From Spirogloea muscicola (lineage: Eukaryota > Streptophyta > Zygnematophyceae > Spirogloeales > Spirogloeaceae): a stretch of DNA of 64,000 bases. This document shows, in pieces, positions 36,501 through 47,969 of the stretch. The DNA is taken from positions 695,573 through 759,572 of the forward strand of contig WELB01000042.1 in the NCBI GenBank assembly GCA_009602725.1, in the 5' to 3' direction. The notes beneath the pieces were generated by a model, which worked only from the letters and a program-made list of their open reading frames with translations, ran no database searches and was not told the DNA's origin. Both the position numbers and the translations under genes were made by a program. Position 1 is the first letter of the stretch. Each line of letters opens with the position of its first letter.

Positions 36501-37884
36501 GGCTATGACTTGTAGTCTTGCTTTGCAAACAACAATCTGATATAGATAGGAGCGTATGCTCGGCAGGACTGCAGGCTCAGAGGCAGGCGGCCCGACTGAA
36601 CAAGATGGAGTACAGGTGCAGCTCTAGCTTGACACCGTCTGTGGACCACGACCTTGCATCTGCTTTGCTTTCATCGCCAGTTGACGTATTTTGCATTTTC
36701 TCAAAGAGTCAGTGTTGCTATCTGCAATTACTTGCTGCTTCGCAAGGTTCTTCACGTTAAGTGTCGAAGGGACTTCCATAAAGACATATTGGTCAAGCTG
36801 ACACGTAATTGACACCTGAGTGACAATTGTACAGCCCTGACAGCAATGCATGACACACCTTGCCTCCTGAGTGTTGGAGCAGCGCGGGCATCATCTCGTT
36901 CAACTGGGCGCTCGACACATACCTGCGAGCTCTCGCCCACCACAACGTGTTTCTGTCGGACGACGTCAAAAAGAGCTGGGCTCGCGCCACTGGGCCCCAG
37001 AGCCTGGTGGCACGGCCCAACTTCTACGTCCACGCGCCGCAGAGGACAGACAGCTCTGCTGCACCTGCAGGTATATTCAAAAGCCCCAAATTGCCCCTGC
37101 ACTATTCCAGGCTGAGAATGTGGCTACAGATTGTTAGAGGTGGTCTTGTCTTTTGTCAGGATGTGATGCAATCACAGTGTTGCTGCCGGTCGCCAACCTC
37201 GGCCAGATGGAAGCTGGCACTGCCGTTGACGCGGATGCTCAGTGGGAAGCTCTTGTGTCTGCTGCGAGGTCCAAGGTGCTCCAAAGGTCAGCTATTCTTG
37301 CTCTCAATGAGCTATGTGAGGGCGCTGTCCTCGTAGATTGAGTAGGGCTTGCCGACATTGTTGCAGCAGGGTAACAATATAGATTCCAGGACAATCTCTG
37401 TAGCTTGCCTGCAAGGATATAGGGCTTTGCAATCACCATACTGCATTAGCAGCAAAGCCAGCAAAGCCCTGTTGTGGGACATTGCGACCATTCAGCTCGA
37501 CTCTTGCAGGACAATGCATGAGGGCACATGTTGCGATATCACTGGGCTGTCCTTTTCACCCCCCAGCAACTGGCATCCCTGTGCAGGTTACAAGAGGAAG
37601 GAGTAGGCAATGTTGAGGAACACATTGTGTCTGAGTTTGTGATAGCGCCACCACAGTGGCGGGATGCGTACAACCTGCATCACGGTGCGGCCTTCGGCCT
37701 ATCTCATGGCCTCTCCCAGCTAGCATACTTCCGCCCAGGCGTCGCGGACCACGCAGTACGTGGCTTGTTCTTTGTAGGAGCGTCCACACGGCCCGGCAAT
37801 GGCGTCCCACTAGTCCTCATGGGCGCCCGAGTGACGGCCGCAAGAGTACTTGACCATTTGTCTCGGATGCTAGTGCAGTCCTAA
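33572..37884 (+). CDS. CrtI-family carotenoid desaturase/isomerase-like FAD oxidoreductase
   Basis: Exons: 33572-34037, 34759-34967, 35341-35513, 35878-36078, 36284-36380, a short one near 36565-36615, 36893-about 37068, about 37161-37288 and 37588-37884. The N-terminus (Ala/Ser/Arg-rich, about 60 residues) looks like a plastid transit peptide. It is followed by KVAVVGAGVGGLAVAGLLAK and HAVTVLEKNARPGGR, the Rossmann FAD-binding start, then FDTGPSLLLMP. Middle blocks include VELRRVEPAAYRVFF, FWDYANLPRLLPLLSKLSP, GVWYPVGGFQKIQDAL and SFNWALDTYLRAL. The C-terminal FAD motif is GLFFVGASTRPGNGVPLVLM, as in bacterial-type CrtI, CrtD and CRTISO proteins. The reaction (phytoene, zeta-carotene or prolycopene as substrate) cannot be decided from motifs. 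It sits downstream of another likely plastid protein, SKL2, but with no sign of joint control. Confidence 0.85.
35117..35165. repeat. Degenerate telomere-like (CCCTAAA) run in an intron
   Basis: Inside an intron of the flavoprotein gene: successive aaacctaaaccctt, cctaaatcctaatcc and taaaccctaaaaac. The units are imperfect versions of the plant-type telomere repeat. Confidence 0.5.
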
Positions 37885-38746
37885 TGCTGATACTAATCAT
37901 AATGCCTGCCTGCTGCTATTTCCAGCAATCAAAATTGCAATTAAAATGGCAGTTGTAGCTCCTCTGACTAGCCAGCTTGAACCGGCTGCTGACTGGCCAG
38001 ATCCCTTTCAATCTAACCACAACTTGCTAGCAGTGTATGCAGAGCTTAGCAGTGTATGCAGAGCTTAGCTAACTCTGCCAGTCCTTGAAAGTCCTGAAGG
38101 GCCGTCAACAGTTGGAGCATCTGCATGCATGTCAAGTAGGTTTCCGTTTACGTGATGGGGACTAAATTGGAATCAGCAATTAGGGTTCGTCGCCTAAACA
38201 CCCTGTCAGCAGCCTGTCAAATCGTTCGCTTGTATATGGGTTGCATTGGACCTCCACTTTACTCTAGACATGCAGGGCCTGTGTCTGTGTGCAGGCTCTT
38301 GCAGCAACTCCTTCAGATGCAAACGTCTGTTGCTTAGCACGACTCAAAATGTAGGACCCGCCTCTTGAGGATGGCAAAACCTTCAAGAGACATCCGCAAT
38401 GGTGGCCACTGCTGTGCGTGGCTGGACAGAAACTGTGACCCCGGAGCTGCAGCTAGAATGTATTACAGTGCAAAGAGGCGTAGGATCCTTCAGAAGGGAT
38501 GACAAGGTAAGGTCATAATACACCAACTCCTGCCTGGAGCTATCCCTGTTCATTGTCATGTTGACAATCCACAGGCATCTATGTAGCGGCGAAGACTGAT
38601 AGTTCGTTAGGTGATATGACATTGTTCTGATGACACAGGCCTCCTCCACTTCAGCTGCATCTACGTTCTGTCAATGCTCCCCTGCAGCTTTCAATTTGAC
38701 GCATGCGGCTGCCAAGGCAGGCCTGCAGCAGGCGCTTTTGCAAGCC
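37885..38746. other. Convergent 3' spacer
   Basis: Between two tail-to-tail genes. It holds a perfect tandem duplication of tagcagtgtatgcagagct at about 38026-38067 and no recognised exon. Confidence 0.35.
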
Positions 38747-40855
38747 TCAAACGTGGTTCTTGTGGTCGAACTCGCCCAGGTAGAACCGCACCATCTGCTG
38801 CGTGACCCAGATGTAGTCCGTGGCTTCATGCAGTCTGGGGAGCGTGAGCTCAATGAGTTGCTCCGGCACCCACAGCTTCTCGCGATCTAGCTCCAGGAGA
38901 GCGGCGAGCAGCTTGGGGTCGTGCGCATAGTCAGGGTGTCTGCACGAAAGGTGCACAAGGGAAGGGCGTCGCTGTAAGGCCAGTCAGGAAGCAAGGCCAC
39001 CGGCCGGACCGCTACACGTCCTCCTATGGTGTAATTGGCAGTCTGCCTCCTGTGGGGCTTGCAGCGCCAGGATGACGACTCGACACCAGCACTGACGTCA
39101 AAACCCTGGCAGCAGAGTACCCACGATTGTGCTGCCTAAGGTACTGCACTATCTATGTGCGCAGTTGAGCATCCTTCAAGCCTCCCATATTTTGCACTGT
39201 ATGTCAATTAGCTCCGTCGGTGTAGTTGCCGTGGACGACGGTGGCGGCAAGAGCGACTGAGGCGGCGGCGGCTGCGGTGGCAGCGGCGGCAGCGGCGGCA
39301 AGCTGCAGCAATCACTGGTGTGCATGGTTGGGAGCACTGAGGAGAGCCTGCCAAAGTCGAGCTGGGGAGGCGGCTCACCCGCAGAATGTGAGGACATTCT
39401 TGCCTGCCTGCCAAGTCACAGCCGTACAGAAGTGACTGGTGAGTTTCCTTATTGCACTTGATAATCAATCACATTTGGGGCATTGGATATAAGTTTGTCT
39501 CTTACATCTAATGTGGGCATCATCTCACTCAAGTCATGCTCATTCAGATGGCCCAAGTGGCTGCCAGTCACTGGCACTGAAGTGAAGGAGGCCCAAGGGA
39601 GCATACCACGCTCTGGAACTGCGTGACGTTGTTGCCAGCCAGAGACCGCAGGCAGGGCGGCAGCCGTACAATGGCGTCATTGTGGTGGTACTGCAGTGAG
39701 AAGCCCTCTCGTACAGTCCCCAAGTACTCTTTGCCGTAGTCCGTCAGCTGCACATCTCGAACGCCCACCTCCGAGCCCTGCAGGTGGCCTGCCCGGGATC
39801 TCTTCATCAGTTGGGCTGCCTGCAGTTGGCTCGCCAGGAGCCCACAGTGGTAGGCAGGTGCTATACAGATGTCTAATTGGTGTAGTCGACAACTGAAGGC
39901 TGCCAATGCAGTCTGAAGGCAAACCCCTTGCCTTGGGGTTGCGCTCGACGAGGCCGCCGAGGGCCTGTGCGATGGCCTGATGCCCAAAGCTGATGCCGAC
40001 CTGCTTTACGCCATCTTGGTGGTATTCCTTCAGCTCCTGCATACCAACATTAAGCCTCCTGTCAGCACCACAATGGTGGTCCTGATTGCATCTAGGACTC
40101 AGAACAAATACGTCATGCGCACACTAGAGGGCACGAGGCAGGCGACCCTTGATGCAGCAACTGCAGATTGAGTCTGGGCATCATTTGCGTGTGCACCAGC
40201 ATTGGTAGATCAAGTTTAAAACATGAGGTTTGGGTTTGCGGTCTAGGGGTCTAGGATTTAGGGTCTAGTCAAGGTCCGGACGGCCTACTACATTTTAGGT
40301 TTAATATCAGGGTAAGGTACCAGTTCTCATCAGTCAAACAGGGACTGCAGATACACACTCAGGGCTCTATGGCCGGCACCGGGGCTCAAGGTTCGAACCT
40401 TGCGCAGCGAGCTCCAGCCTGCAGTAGATAGCATATGAGAGGTGGCCCGGAAGGAGCAGTGAGCACCTTGAGTAGTCTGGCGATCCAGGGCTCTCGGTCG
40501 TACACGCCGCTGAGGGAGCCCGAGACCAGGACGCCGTCATAGCCGGCGGCCGCCTGCGGCGGGTACTCCTGCGCCTTGGCGTCAAAGCCTGAGGACGGTG
40601 GCGGCCCTCTGTGCCACCATATCAGCATCACCTGAAGCGCCTGAGGCGGCTGCTCAGCTGCCCAAAGCCTGAACCCTAACACCCCTAAAACCTAAGTCCT
40701 TAAACCCTGAACCCTGAGCTCGGCTTCGCCGGGCTGCGCCAGGCCGGGCCTCACCGGTGATGTCCACGCGCACGGCGGCCGGGCCACCCCCGGCGGCGGC
40801 GGCGGCGTCGAAGGCCCGCTGGAGCGCCGCGGCGTAGCCGCCGACCTCGGCGGCG
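38747..40855 (-). CDS. Class I glutamine amidotransferase-like protein with altered catalytic residues (5' partial)
   Basis: Six exons on the minus strand: from the N gap to 40755, then 40588-40467, 40036-39932, 39777-39610, 39407-39379 (29 bases) and 38939-38747. The phases agree throughout; the third intron starts with GC. The readable protein runs VGGYAAALQRAFDAAAA, then GFDAKAQEYPPQ, YDGVLVSGSLSGVYDREPWI, QVGISFGHQAIAQALGG, NPKGSEVGVRDVQLT, FSLQYHHNDAIVRLPP and NVLTFCGHPDYAHDPKLLAA, ending in a helical tail. This is the fold of single-domain GATase1 proteins, such as gamma-glutamyl peptidases. In these the nucleophile sits in GxCxGxQ and the His/Glu pair in GHPE. Here the nucleophile position is Ser (GISFGHQ) and the Glu position is Asp (GHPD), with Cys where Gln usually precedes GHP. 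It may be inactive or changed in chemistry. It is head to head with SEC15 across the gap. Confidence 0.8.
40221..40275. repeat. Degenerate TTTAGGG-like run in an intron
   Basis: Reads gaggtttgggtttgcggtct, then aggggtctaggatttagggt, in the second complete intron of the amidotransferase-like gene. A reverse-oriented set (ccctaacacccctaaaacct) is in its first intron near 40673-40712. Confidence 0.5.
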
Positions 40856-41404
40856 NNNNNNNNNNNNNNNNNNNNNNNNNNNNNNNNNNNNNNNNNNNNN
40901 NNNNNNNNNNNNNNNNNNNNNNNNNNNNNNNNNNNNNNNNNNNNNNNNNNNNNNNNNNNNNNNNNNNNNNNNNNNNNNNNNNNNNNNNNNNNNNNNNNNN
41001 NNNNNNNNNNNNNNNNNNNNNNNNNNNNNNNNNNNNNNNNNNNNNNNNNNNNNNNNNNNNNNNNNNNNNNNNNNNNNNNNNNNNNNNNNNNNNNNNNNNN
41101 NNNNNNNNNNNNNNNNNNNNNNNNNNNNNNNNNNNNNNNNNNNNNNNNNNNNNNNNNNNNNNNNNNNNNNNNNNNNNNNNNNNNNNNNNNNNNNNNNNNN
41201 NNNNNNNNNNNNNNNNNNNNNNNNNNNNNNNNNNNNNNNNNNNNNNNNNNNNNNNNNNNNNNNNNNNNNNNNNNNNNNNNNNNNNNNNNNNNNNNNNNNN
41301 NNNNNNNNNNNNNNNNNNNNNNNNNNNNNNNNNNNNNNNNNNNNNNNNNNNNNNNNNNNNNNNNNNNNNNNNNNNNNNNNNNNNNNNNNNNNNNNNNNNN
41401 NNNN
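40856..41404. other. Assembly gap (549 N)
   Basis: Flanked on both sides by CGG-rich sequence. It hides the first exons of the amidotransferase-like gene and of SEC15, and presumably a shared promoter. Confidence 0.95.
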
Positions 41405-44400
41405 CGGCGGTGGCGGCGGTGGTGGCCAACGGCGAGGACGCGGGCCCGCTGGTGCGCGCGGCGTTCGAGGCCGGGCGGCCGGAGGCGCTGGTCGGGGCGC
41501 TGAGGGCGCTGGCGCGCGGCAAGGAGGGCGAGATCGAGGACCTGTGCAAGCGGCACTACGAGGAGTTCATCGCCGCCGTCGACGAGCTGCGCTACGTCAT
41601 CGTCGACGCCGACGAGCTCAAGTCCGGCCTCGCCATCCAGAACTCCGAGCTCCAGGTACGTGGTTTGCACGTCGAAACAGATTAGCGCTCTTTATGAAAA
41701 GATCTGTCCATCAATACTATAGCAGAGCACTTGCTTGGCCTCCGTGAGCTGCCGTTCCAACAGCTGCCAGCCTCGCTCCAGGGGACGCATCACCTTGAGA
41801 TCGGTTCTCGGGGCTCAGTCCATAACGGGATTGCATTAGGGTTTTGTAGCTCAAATCAGTAAGGTTAGCTGTCAGGCATCCCACGCAAGTTGGGCCATGT
41901 GTGACTCCACTTTGCCTCCCACTGAGCATTTGTAGAAGGGTCTCAGGCACGCTGGTCTGAGAGCCGCATTCGTTGGCACCGTGGCGACTGGGACTGCGCT
42001 TGCAGGGCGTCGGACGTGGCCTGCTGACGCGCTTGGAGGAGCTCATGGAGGCTCAGGCCATCAAGCGCAACATCGTGGAAGCAGTCGGCTCGTTGCACAA
42101 GTGCAAGGCGGTCGTCGAACTCTGCCAGAGAGTCAACGACTACCTGGCCACTGACAGCCACTACTCGGTTCTGCGTACGCTGGACATCATTGAGCGCGAC
42201 CACATCAAGCAGGCCTGTCCTGCTCCACTAAGAGCTGCTGCACCCAGCTAAGGTCGAGGCCCAGCAAGTCAGCTTTCAAGGGCTGTGCCGACTTTCTGAA
42301 GCGACAAGGAGGAGTTGCAGCAGCAGCTCTTAGTGGAGCAGTCAACCTCGTGAAGCAGACAGTAGATGAGTTGTTGCTACTACTGACTGACTGCAAAGCA
42401 ACTCTTGACCCGCGCAGGTGCCATCACGGGCACTCCAAGCATACCTGGAGCGCCAGATACCAATGTGCCGTGGCTACGTTGAGCGCAAGGTCAATGAGGA
42501 GTTCACTGATTGGCTTGTCAACATCCGGGGGCTCGAGCGAGAGATTGGCCGCCTGTCTATTGGGCAGGCTTCCTCGCGCCGCCAACGAGAGGAGGAGATT
42601 CGGTTCAAGTAGGTTGCCAGTCGATCGCAAATGAGTTCTGATGTCCTAGTGCACAGACTGGAAACAGGTCTTGGCTGTCTCTGGAGAATGCCTGCCCCTG
42701 GCATATGCAGATGATAGGTCGTATCATCTGCTACACAATCACACAGCTTGCATGTGTTGTCCTGCTACTTTGTGTGTAGGCGTCAAGCAGAGGAGCAGCA
42801 GAGAGCAAACTCCAAAGATCCTGTGTACTTGCTCGAGGTAGACGACCAGGAGGAGGAGAATGTTACCTTTGCTTTCGACCTCACGCCAGTGCACCGAGCC
42901 TTCTACATTAACACGTGCCTGGGCCTCCAGGACCAATTTCGGGATTTCTACTTCAAGAACCGCATGCTGCAGGTCACTTCAGCCGTGGCTCTGAAATCAA
43001 AACTTAGTAATCTGCAGGCATCTGAAACTGCTGCTCCTAATAATCCCAAGCCTGCCAAGAGCGCAGTGACAGCTATGTCCTGATTCAAACTCTGCTTTGT
43101 CTGATTTTCGTCACGTCTGTGCTGTTTGTGTGTGTGCAGCTAAACTCAGACCTGCAATTCGGGGCCGGGCAGAGCTTTCTGGAGGCATTCCAGACCTACT
43201 TCTCCCAAGCTGCAGGCTTCTTCATTGTGGAGGACCGAGTGAGGAGGACTAGCGGCGGCCTCATAACGACTTTCCAAGTAGGTGCTGAGGGATAGCTGGG
43301 ACATCCAGAGCATCACTGTGGTTGTCATTTATTCATGCCATGTGACAGTGACAACTTTTACTTCTGCTTTAAGCAAGCAGGCGGATTTGGTGATATGGAG
43401 CTGGATTGCAGGTTGACAGTCTCTGGGAGGGCGCCATCAGCAAGATGAAGATGGTGATTGAGGAGCAGTTCACAAGGATGGGCTCCGCCTCTCACCTCTT
43501 GCTTGTTAAGGACTACGTCAGCCTGCTCTGCTCAACACTCCGGCGCTTTGGCTACCAGGTCAGCCCTTGGTGGCTTTGACACGATGAGCCCTGCATACCT
43601 GTTGGACTCCCAAGAGCCATGATCTGACAGGACTTGCATAAAATCACTGTGTAAGCCATTGCATTGACGTCTGCCCTAACAGCACATTCTGATCCTCAAT
43701 GAAGGATGGGACAAAGGTAGCCTTTAAGTGGATACTGTAAACAAAATCCTGGTACTATGTCTTGGTTAAGAGATTATCGTGCCTTGCAGGTCGCGCCGCT
43801 TCTTGAGGTCCTAGAATTGATGAGAGACAAGTATCACGATTTGCTGCTGAGTGACTGTCGCCGGCAAATCAACGACGTTCTTGCCAATGACAAGTACGAG
43901 AAGATGCTCATGAAGAAGGAGTATGAGTACTCGATGAACGTCCTTGCTTTTCACCTTCAGGTATGCAGGAGACTGTAGTATAGCACAGCAAGCATGAGGA
44001 AAAAATTTTGCTCAAATATTGACATGGCATTGTATCTACCGTGCTCTGCAATGAGTTGTAAGCTAAGCCCAAGCAGTTGCATGACTGTCAGCATTACACC
44101 TGGTATAGTGTTTGTCTAGCATATGCTTTGTCGGAGCACTGTCTTGGCCAGTAAGCTGATTGAGTGCGCCATTGAGGCTGGTATTGCAGAGCACCGACAT
44201 CATGCCAGCCTTCCCCTTCATTGCCCCCTTCTCAGCCACGGTCCCAGAGTGCTGCCGTATCGTGCGGAGCTTCATCATGGACTCAGTCAGCTTCCTCTCC
44301 TACAGCGGGCAGATGGACTACTACGAAGCCGTGCGCAAGTATCTTGACCGCCTGCTGACTGGCGTGCTGAATGAGGCGCTCCTCCGCATGATCCACACAC

Positions 44401-46227
44401 CCACCTTGGCCGTCTCGCATGCCATGCAGGTGATCCTGTTACATCCGATGGGCGTTTGCTTCGCTGCAATCACATTTCGTCAAAGTCTCATGCAGAAAGA
44501 CATGACATCAGCCACGACTTGACATGTCTCCGGTGCCGGGCACCCTTGCTTAGAGCACCTGTTGAAGTCACTCACTTGGTGCTTGATTCTAATTTTGTCG
44601 TGCAGATAGCTGCGAACATGACAGTCTTAGAGCGGGCATGTGGATTCTTTGCGGAGCACGCCGCCAAGCTGTGCGGCATCCCAGTGCGGCTCGTCGACGG
44701 CACGCATGGAAGCCTTGCCTCGCGAGCTGTTCTGCGGCAGTCACAGGTACAAGCCAGTGGGTAAAGTCAGCCCTTCAAATAAGAGACTTATGATGCTTGA
44801 AATGGCTTCCAGTATTTGATCTCAAGCTAACGATCATGCTTCGGATATTTCTAACACTTATTGTATTCTACCGAATGCGCGTCAATGAGCACTTGGATTG
44901 CGTGCGCACCTTGTTCTGAGAAGGCTGTTGAGCTCATGCTCCACTCACTTGGTGCAGGCGGCAGCACACGAGCAGATGCTGCGGCTGGTCAAGTCCAAGA
45001 TTGACGAGTTCATGACGCTGAGCCATAGCATTGTATGGATGCCCGACGAGCTTCCGCAGGTTGGCTGCCCAATCTAGAGTTGCCCTTGCACAGTCAGCAG
45101 CTCTGATATTGTTGCACTATGCAGTAGTACAATTGATGCACAAAGTTGCGCAATGAATAGTACAACTGATGCACAATAACATGTACTCTGGGTCCTTTGT
45201 GACTTGGGAGCAAAGCATTAGCAAACTTTGTCACAGTAGAGCAGCCAATGCAGTATCAGACTTGTATCATGAAAAACAGCCAAGGGGTTGTCCTGCACTC
45301 AAGATTTGAGCTATACGACGCTAATCAGATGCTGCTACAATGCTAAACAGGGCGGCAATGAGTACCTGAATGACCTCTTCATCTACCTGGACACGATGAT
45401 GGAGACTGCACAGGAGATACTGCCCATTGAGGCCTTTGGAAAAGTGCGCTTCTTACTCGTAGACTCATATGAGACTCCAGCGCTGTGTCCTACGCATGTG
45501 ATGTTGACAAGGTATTCTCAACACGCAGCCCTTGCAAGTCTGACACCATCGTGGGCTGTTGCTATGCCAGGTCAGCGCAGGGATCATGCGGCACATTAGC
45601 GACTGCATCATCGGCGCGCTGTGTAGTGATGAGGTCAAGCGTTTCAATGTCTACGCGCTCGAGGGCATCTCTGCAGACCTACGGGTGCTTGAGAGCTTCT
45701 CGGATGAGCAGGTGCCGTGGCTTGATGGCATAGCCAGGGTGGATCAGCTCCTTTGTTTCTCCTTGTTCCTGCACTTGCTTTTTTCCCTCACCCCTCACGT
45801 CACTGGGCGTCCTCTTTCGCAGTATCGGGAGAGCGGGCTTCAAAAGTTGGCCGGCGCTATGCCACTTCGGTTGTGTCTTGCTGAAGCACGGCAGATGGTC
45901 AACCTCCTCCTCAGTAACACGGTAGGTTTCCCGCCAGCTAACTATTGGCTGCAAAGAAGTGCATTCATTCAGCCCCACACGTAATCTGGTAAACGCCACT
46001 GACTTAATTTTATTGTTGGAATCATGCTGTAGCCGGAGCTGTACCTCAATGCAGCGGTGAGAGAGAAGAACTACTTCTCGCTGCGGCCGGACAGAGTTCT
46101 GATTATTGCGGAGAAGTGCAAGGACGCATCAGACGGGAAGTTGTTTGGGCGGCCAGGCCCACAGCAGGCGAATAAGCGCAAGTCACTTGACACACTTCTT
46201 AAGAAGCTGCGTGAAAGCGGGATTTAG
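41405..46227 (+). CDS. SEC15: Exocyst complex subunit SEC15 (5' partial)
   Basis: Fourteen exons are visible: gap-41655, 42006-42212, 42418-42608, 42780-42972, 43140-43277, 43412-43558, 43790-43960, 44190-44429, 44606-44746, 44958-45059, 45351-45443, 45571-45711, 45823-45921 and 46033-46227. They encode an all-helical protein of the SEC15/EXOC6 family: [20 protein letters not shown] and [11 protein letters not shown] near the start, then [114 protein letters not shown] and [20 protein letters not shown], ending [13 protein letters not shown]15 links Rab GTPases on secretory vesicles to the tethering complex at the plasma membrane. The second intron uses a GC donor after IKQ. The N-terminal tens of residues lie in the gap. 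No domain is missing in the visible part. Confidence 0.93.
42220..42341. repeat. 22-bp perfect inverted repeat inside a SEC15 intron
   Basis: Arms 42220-42241 (ctgctccactaagagctgct...) and 42320-42341 are exact complements with a 78-base loop. The first arm begins 8 bases after the GC donor of this intron, so a stem in the pre-mRNA could affect splicing, or it may be a relic of a small inverted-repeat element. Confidence 0.7.
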
Positions 46228-47969
46228 GATCTCCTTGCTGCCCTACACGTGTATACCTCTCCTGGGAAGATGCACTGGTCCACAAGCTGGAGCCACAAGC
46301 AAGGCTGTGGCGCTCTTGTGCACTTTTTACCAACCTCCTGCAGCATGTTGTTGCTGCCAGCTCCGGCTTGCTTGCTGCAGGCCTTCTACCTCCCACTGAC
46401 AATTTTGTCTACCGAGCTGGTCGCTTGTTGGCCCTTTGGAAAGCTGGCTGCAGAATATGCACACACTAAGAGTCCAAGAGTCTGCACTCTCCCAAACCAG
46501 CAAGAGTAGAAAGTGCCTCAGCCACACACAGCCAGCAGCTTCAAGTGCAGTATTCGGACCTGTGCAGTGGTGCTGGCTGTCCGCAGCCTTCGGTCTGCTG
46601 CGACTGCCATTATTATCGTACTGCAGCTCTTGCAGCACTTTGATCCTGATGTATAGTGATAATCTTGGAGATGCAGGGTCTTGTGACAAGGTTGAGATAC
46701 AGAAGATATGCAAGATATGCAATTCTTGATGACTGTAGGCCAGATAGGCTACATACAAAGGCAGTAGGTTGTGGGCGCAGCTTACCAGTGCAGCGCATAG
46801 GCCTTCAGCGCACTGCAAATTGACAAAAGCCTGATGCAACAGCGAGGGGAAGCTGCTGGCAAGCCCATACAGGTTGGCAGTGCAACTCTTTGCAGCGGAC
46901 TCACCTAGGGCTAGCCATCTTTCAAGCAGTGTGTGAAGGCAAGACTTGAAAGTGCCAAACCTGTTGACGGCGGTCAGAGAGAGGAGCACAGCGCAGGTCA
47001 ATCAGGTGACAATCCCTTCCGCTTAGCAATGCCCAATGCAAGTCCAAGTGTAGAGGTCAAGCTTTTGAAACCCATCCTTACAATACATCATGGAGAGCAC
47101 ACAAATTGTCGCCATATTGCATCCCAACAACGTCAGGCTTGTCGTGATGATGGCCACCTTGAGCATCCTCCTTGGCCGGCATGATAGTGCTCACCTCTCC
47201 AGTCACCCGTTAGCCAGCATCCTGCATCAACGCGCTGAAGGCATCACGCAGAAGATAGTGGATGCCTACACTTCAGGGTCCGTGGAGCTTCGCAGCATGT
47301 GCCTGGCAAGATCTCCAGCACGGTAGCCTTACTTGCACTGGTGTTGTTAAGCATGTGAAGGCGAGGCCGACAGAGAGCTGCATGAGCTGCAAGTCAGGTC
47401 TCAGGGGTGATCCCAAGGGGTTAAGCCGTATTGGTCGTTGCCCAGTCAGTAGCCCTGGGCGAGGCGAGGGCGGCAGTAAGTATTGCCAATGCCACTAAGT
47501 GGGGGAGTCGTTGCAAAGTCTTCATTCGCCGCTCTTCCTCCTGCTCTTATTCTGTCTGGGCTTCATTTCTAAGTTCCTCACGGGGATTCCGGCCCCGTGC
47601 CGCTTTTAACGAGGCCTACTTCTGCAGCTGATGGGACGGTGGTCCTGCCGCCGGCACGGGCCCTGGAACATCCCTCCTGGGGCAGGCAGCAGCGAGACGG
47701 CAGAACTGGCGCGGGCGGAGCAAGTGCCTGCCGTTAGGGCGTCGGAGGATCGACCCCCACGGTCGCGTGCCTTGCGCCAGAGTGCTTCCCAGCCGCCGCG
47801 CCGCCGCGGCGGCGGCGGCGGCGGCGACGGCGGCGGTGGCGGCGTCGACGGCCCCATTGCCACCAATTGGCATCAACCAGCCGGGATCTCCAATTGGCCG
47901 TCGCAGCGCGCCTTGCTGGAGCAGGAGGTGGCGGCCGCTGCTAATCGGAGCGCAGTCCAGTGCGGGGAT
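46228..47969. other. Spacer between SEC15 and the ligand-gated channel
   Basis: No recognised gene. An open minus-strand frame spans 46327-47001 (224 codons) with a hydrophobic middle but no known family; donors and acceptors can be found inside it. From 47600 to 47960 the sequence is GC-rich with a CGG run (about 47800-47840), the likely 5' UTR and promoter of the next gene. Confidence 0.35.

Noticed and set aside
40654-41670. 338-codon frame across the N gap
   Set aside because: Mostly unknown bases; the true coding on its two sides belongs to two different genes on opposite strands.
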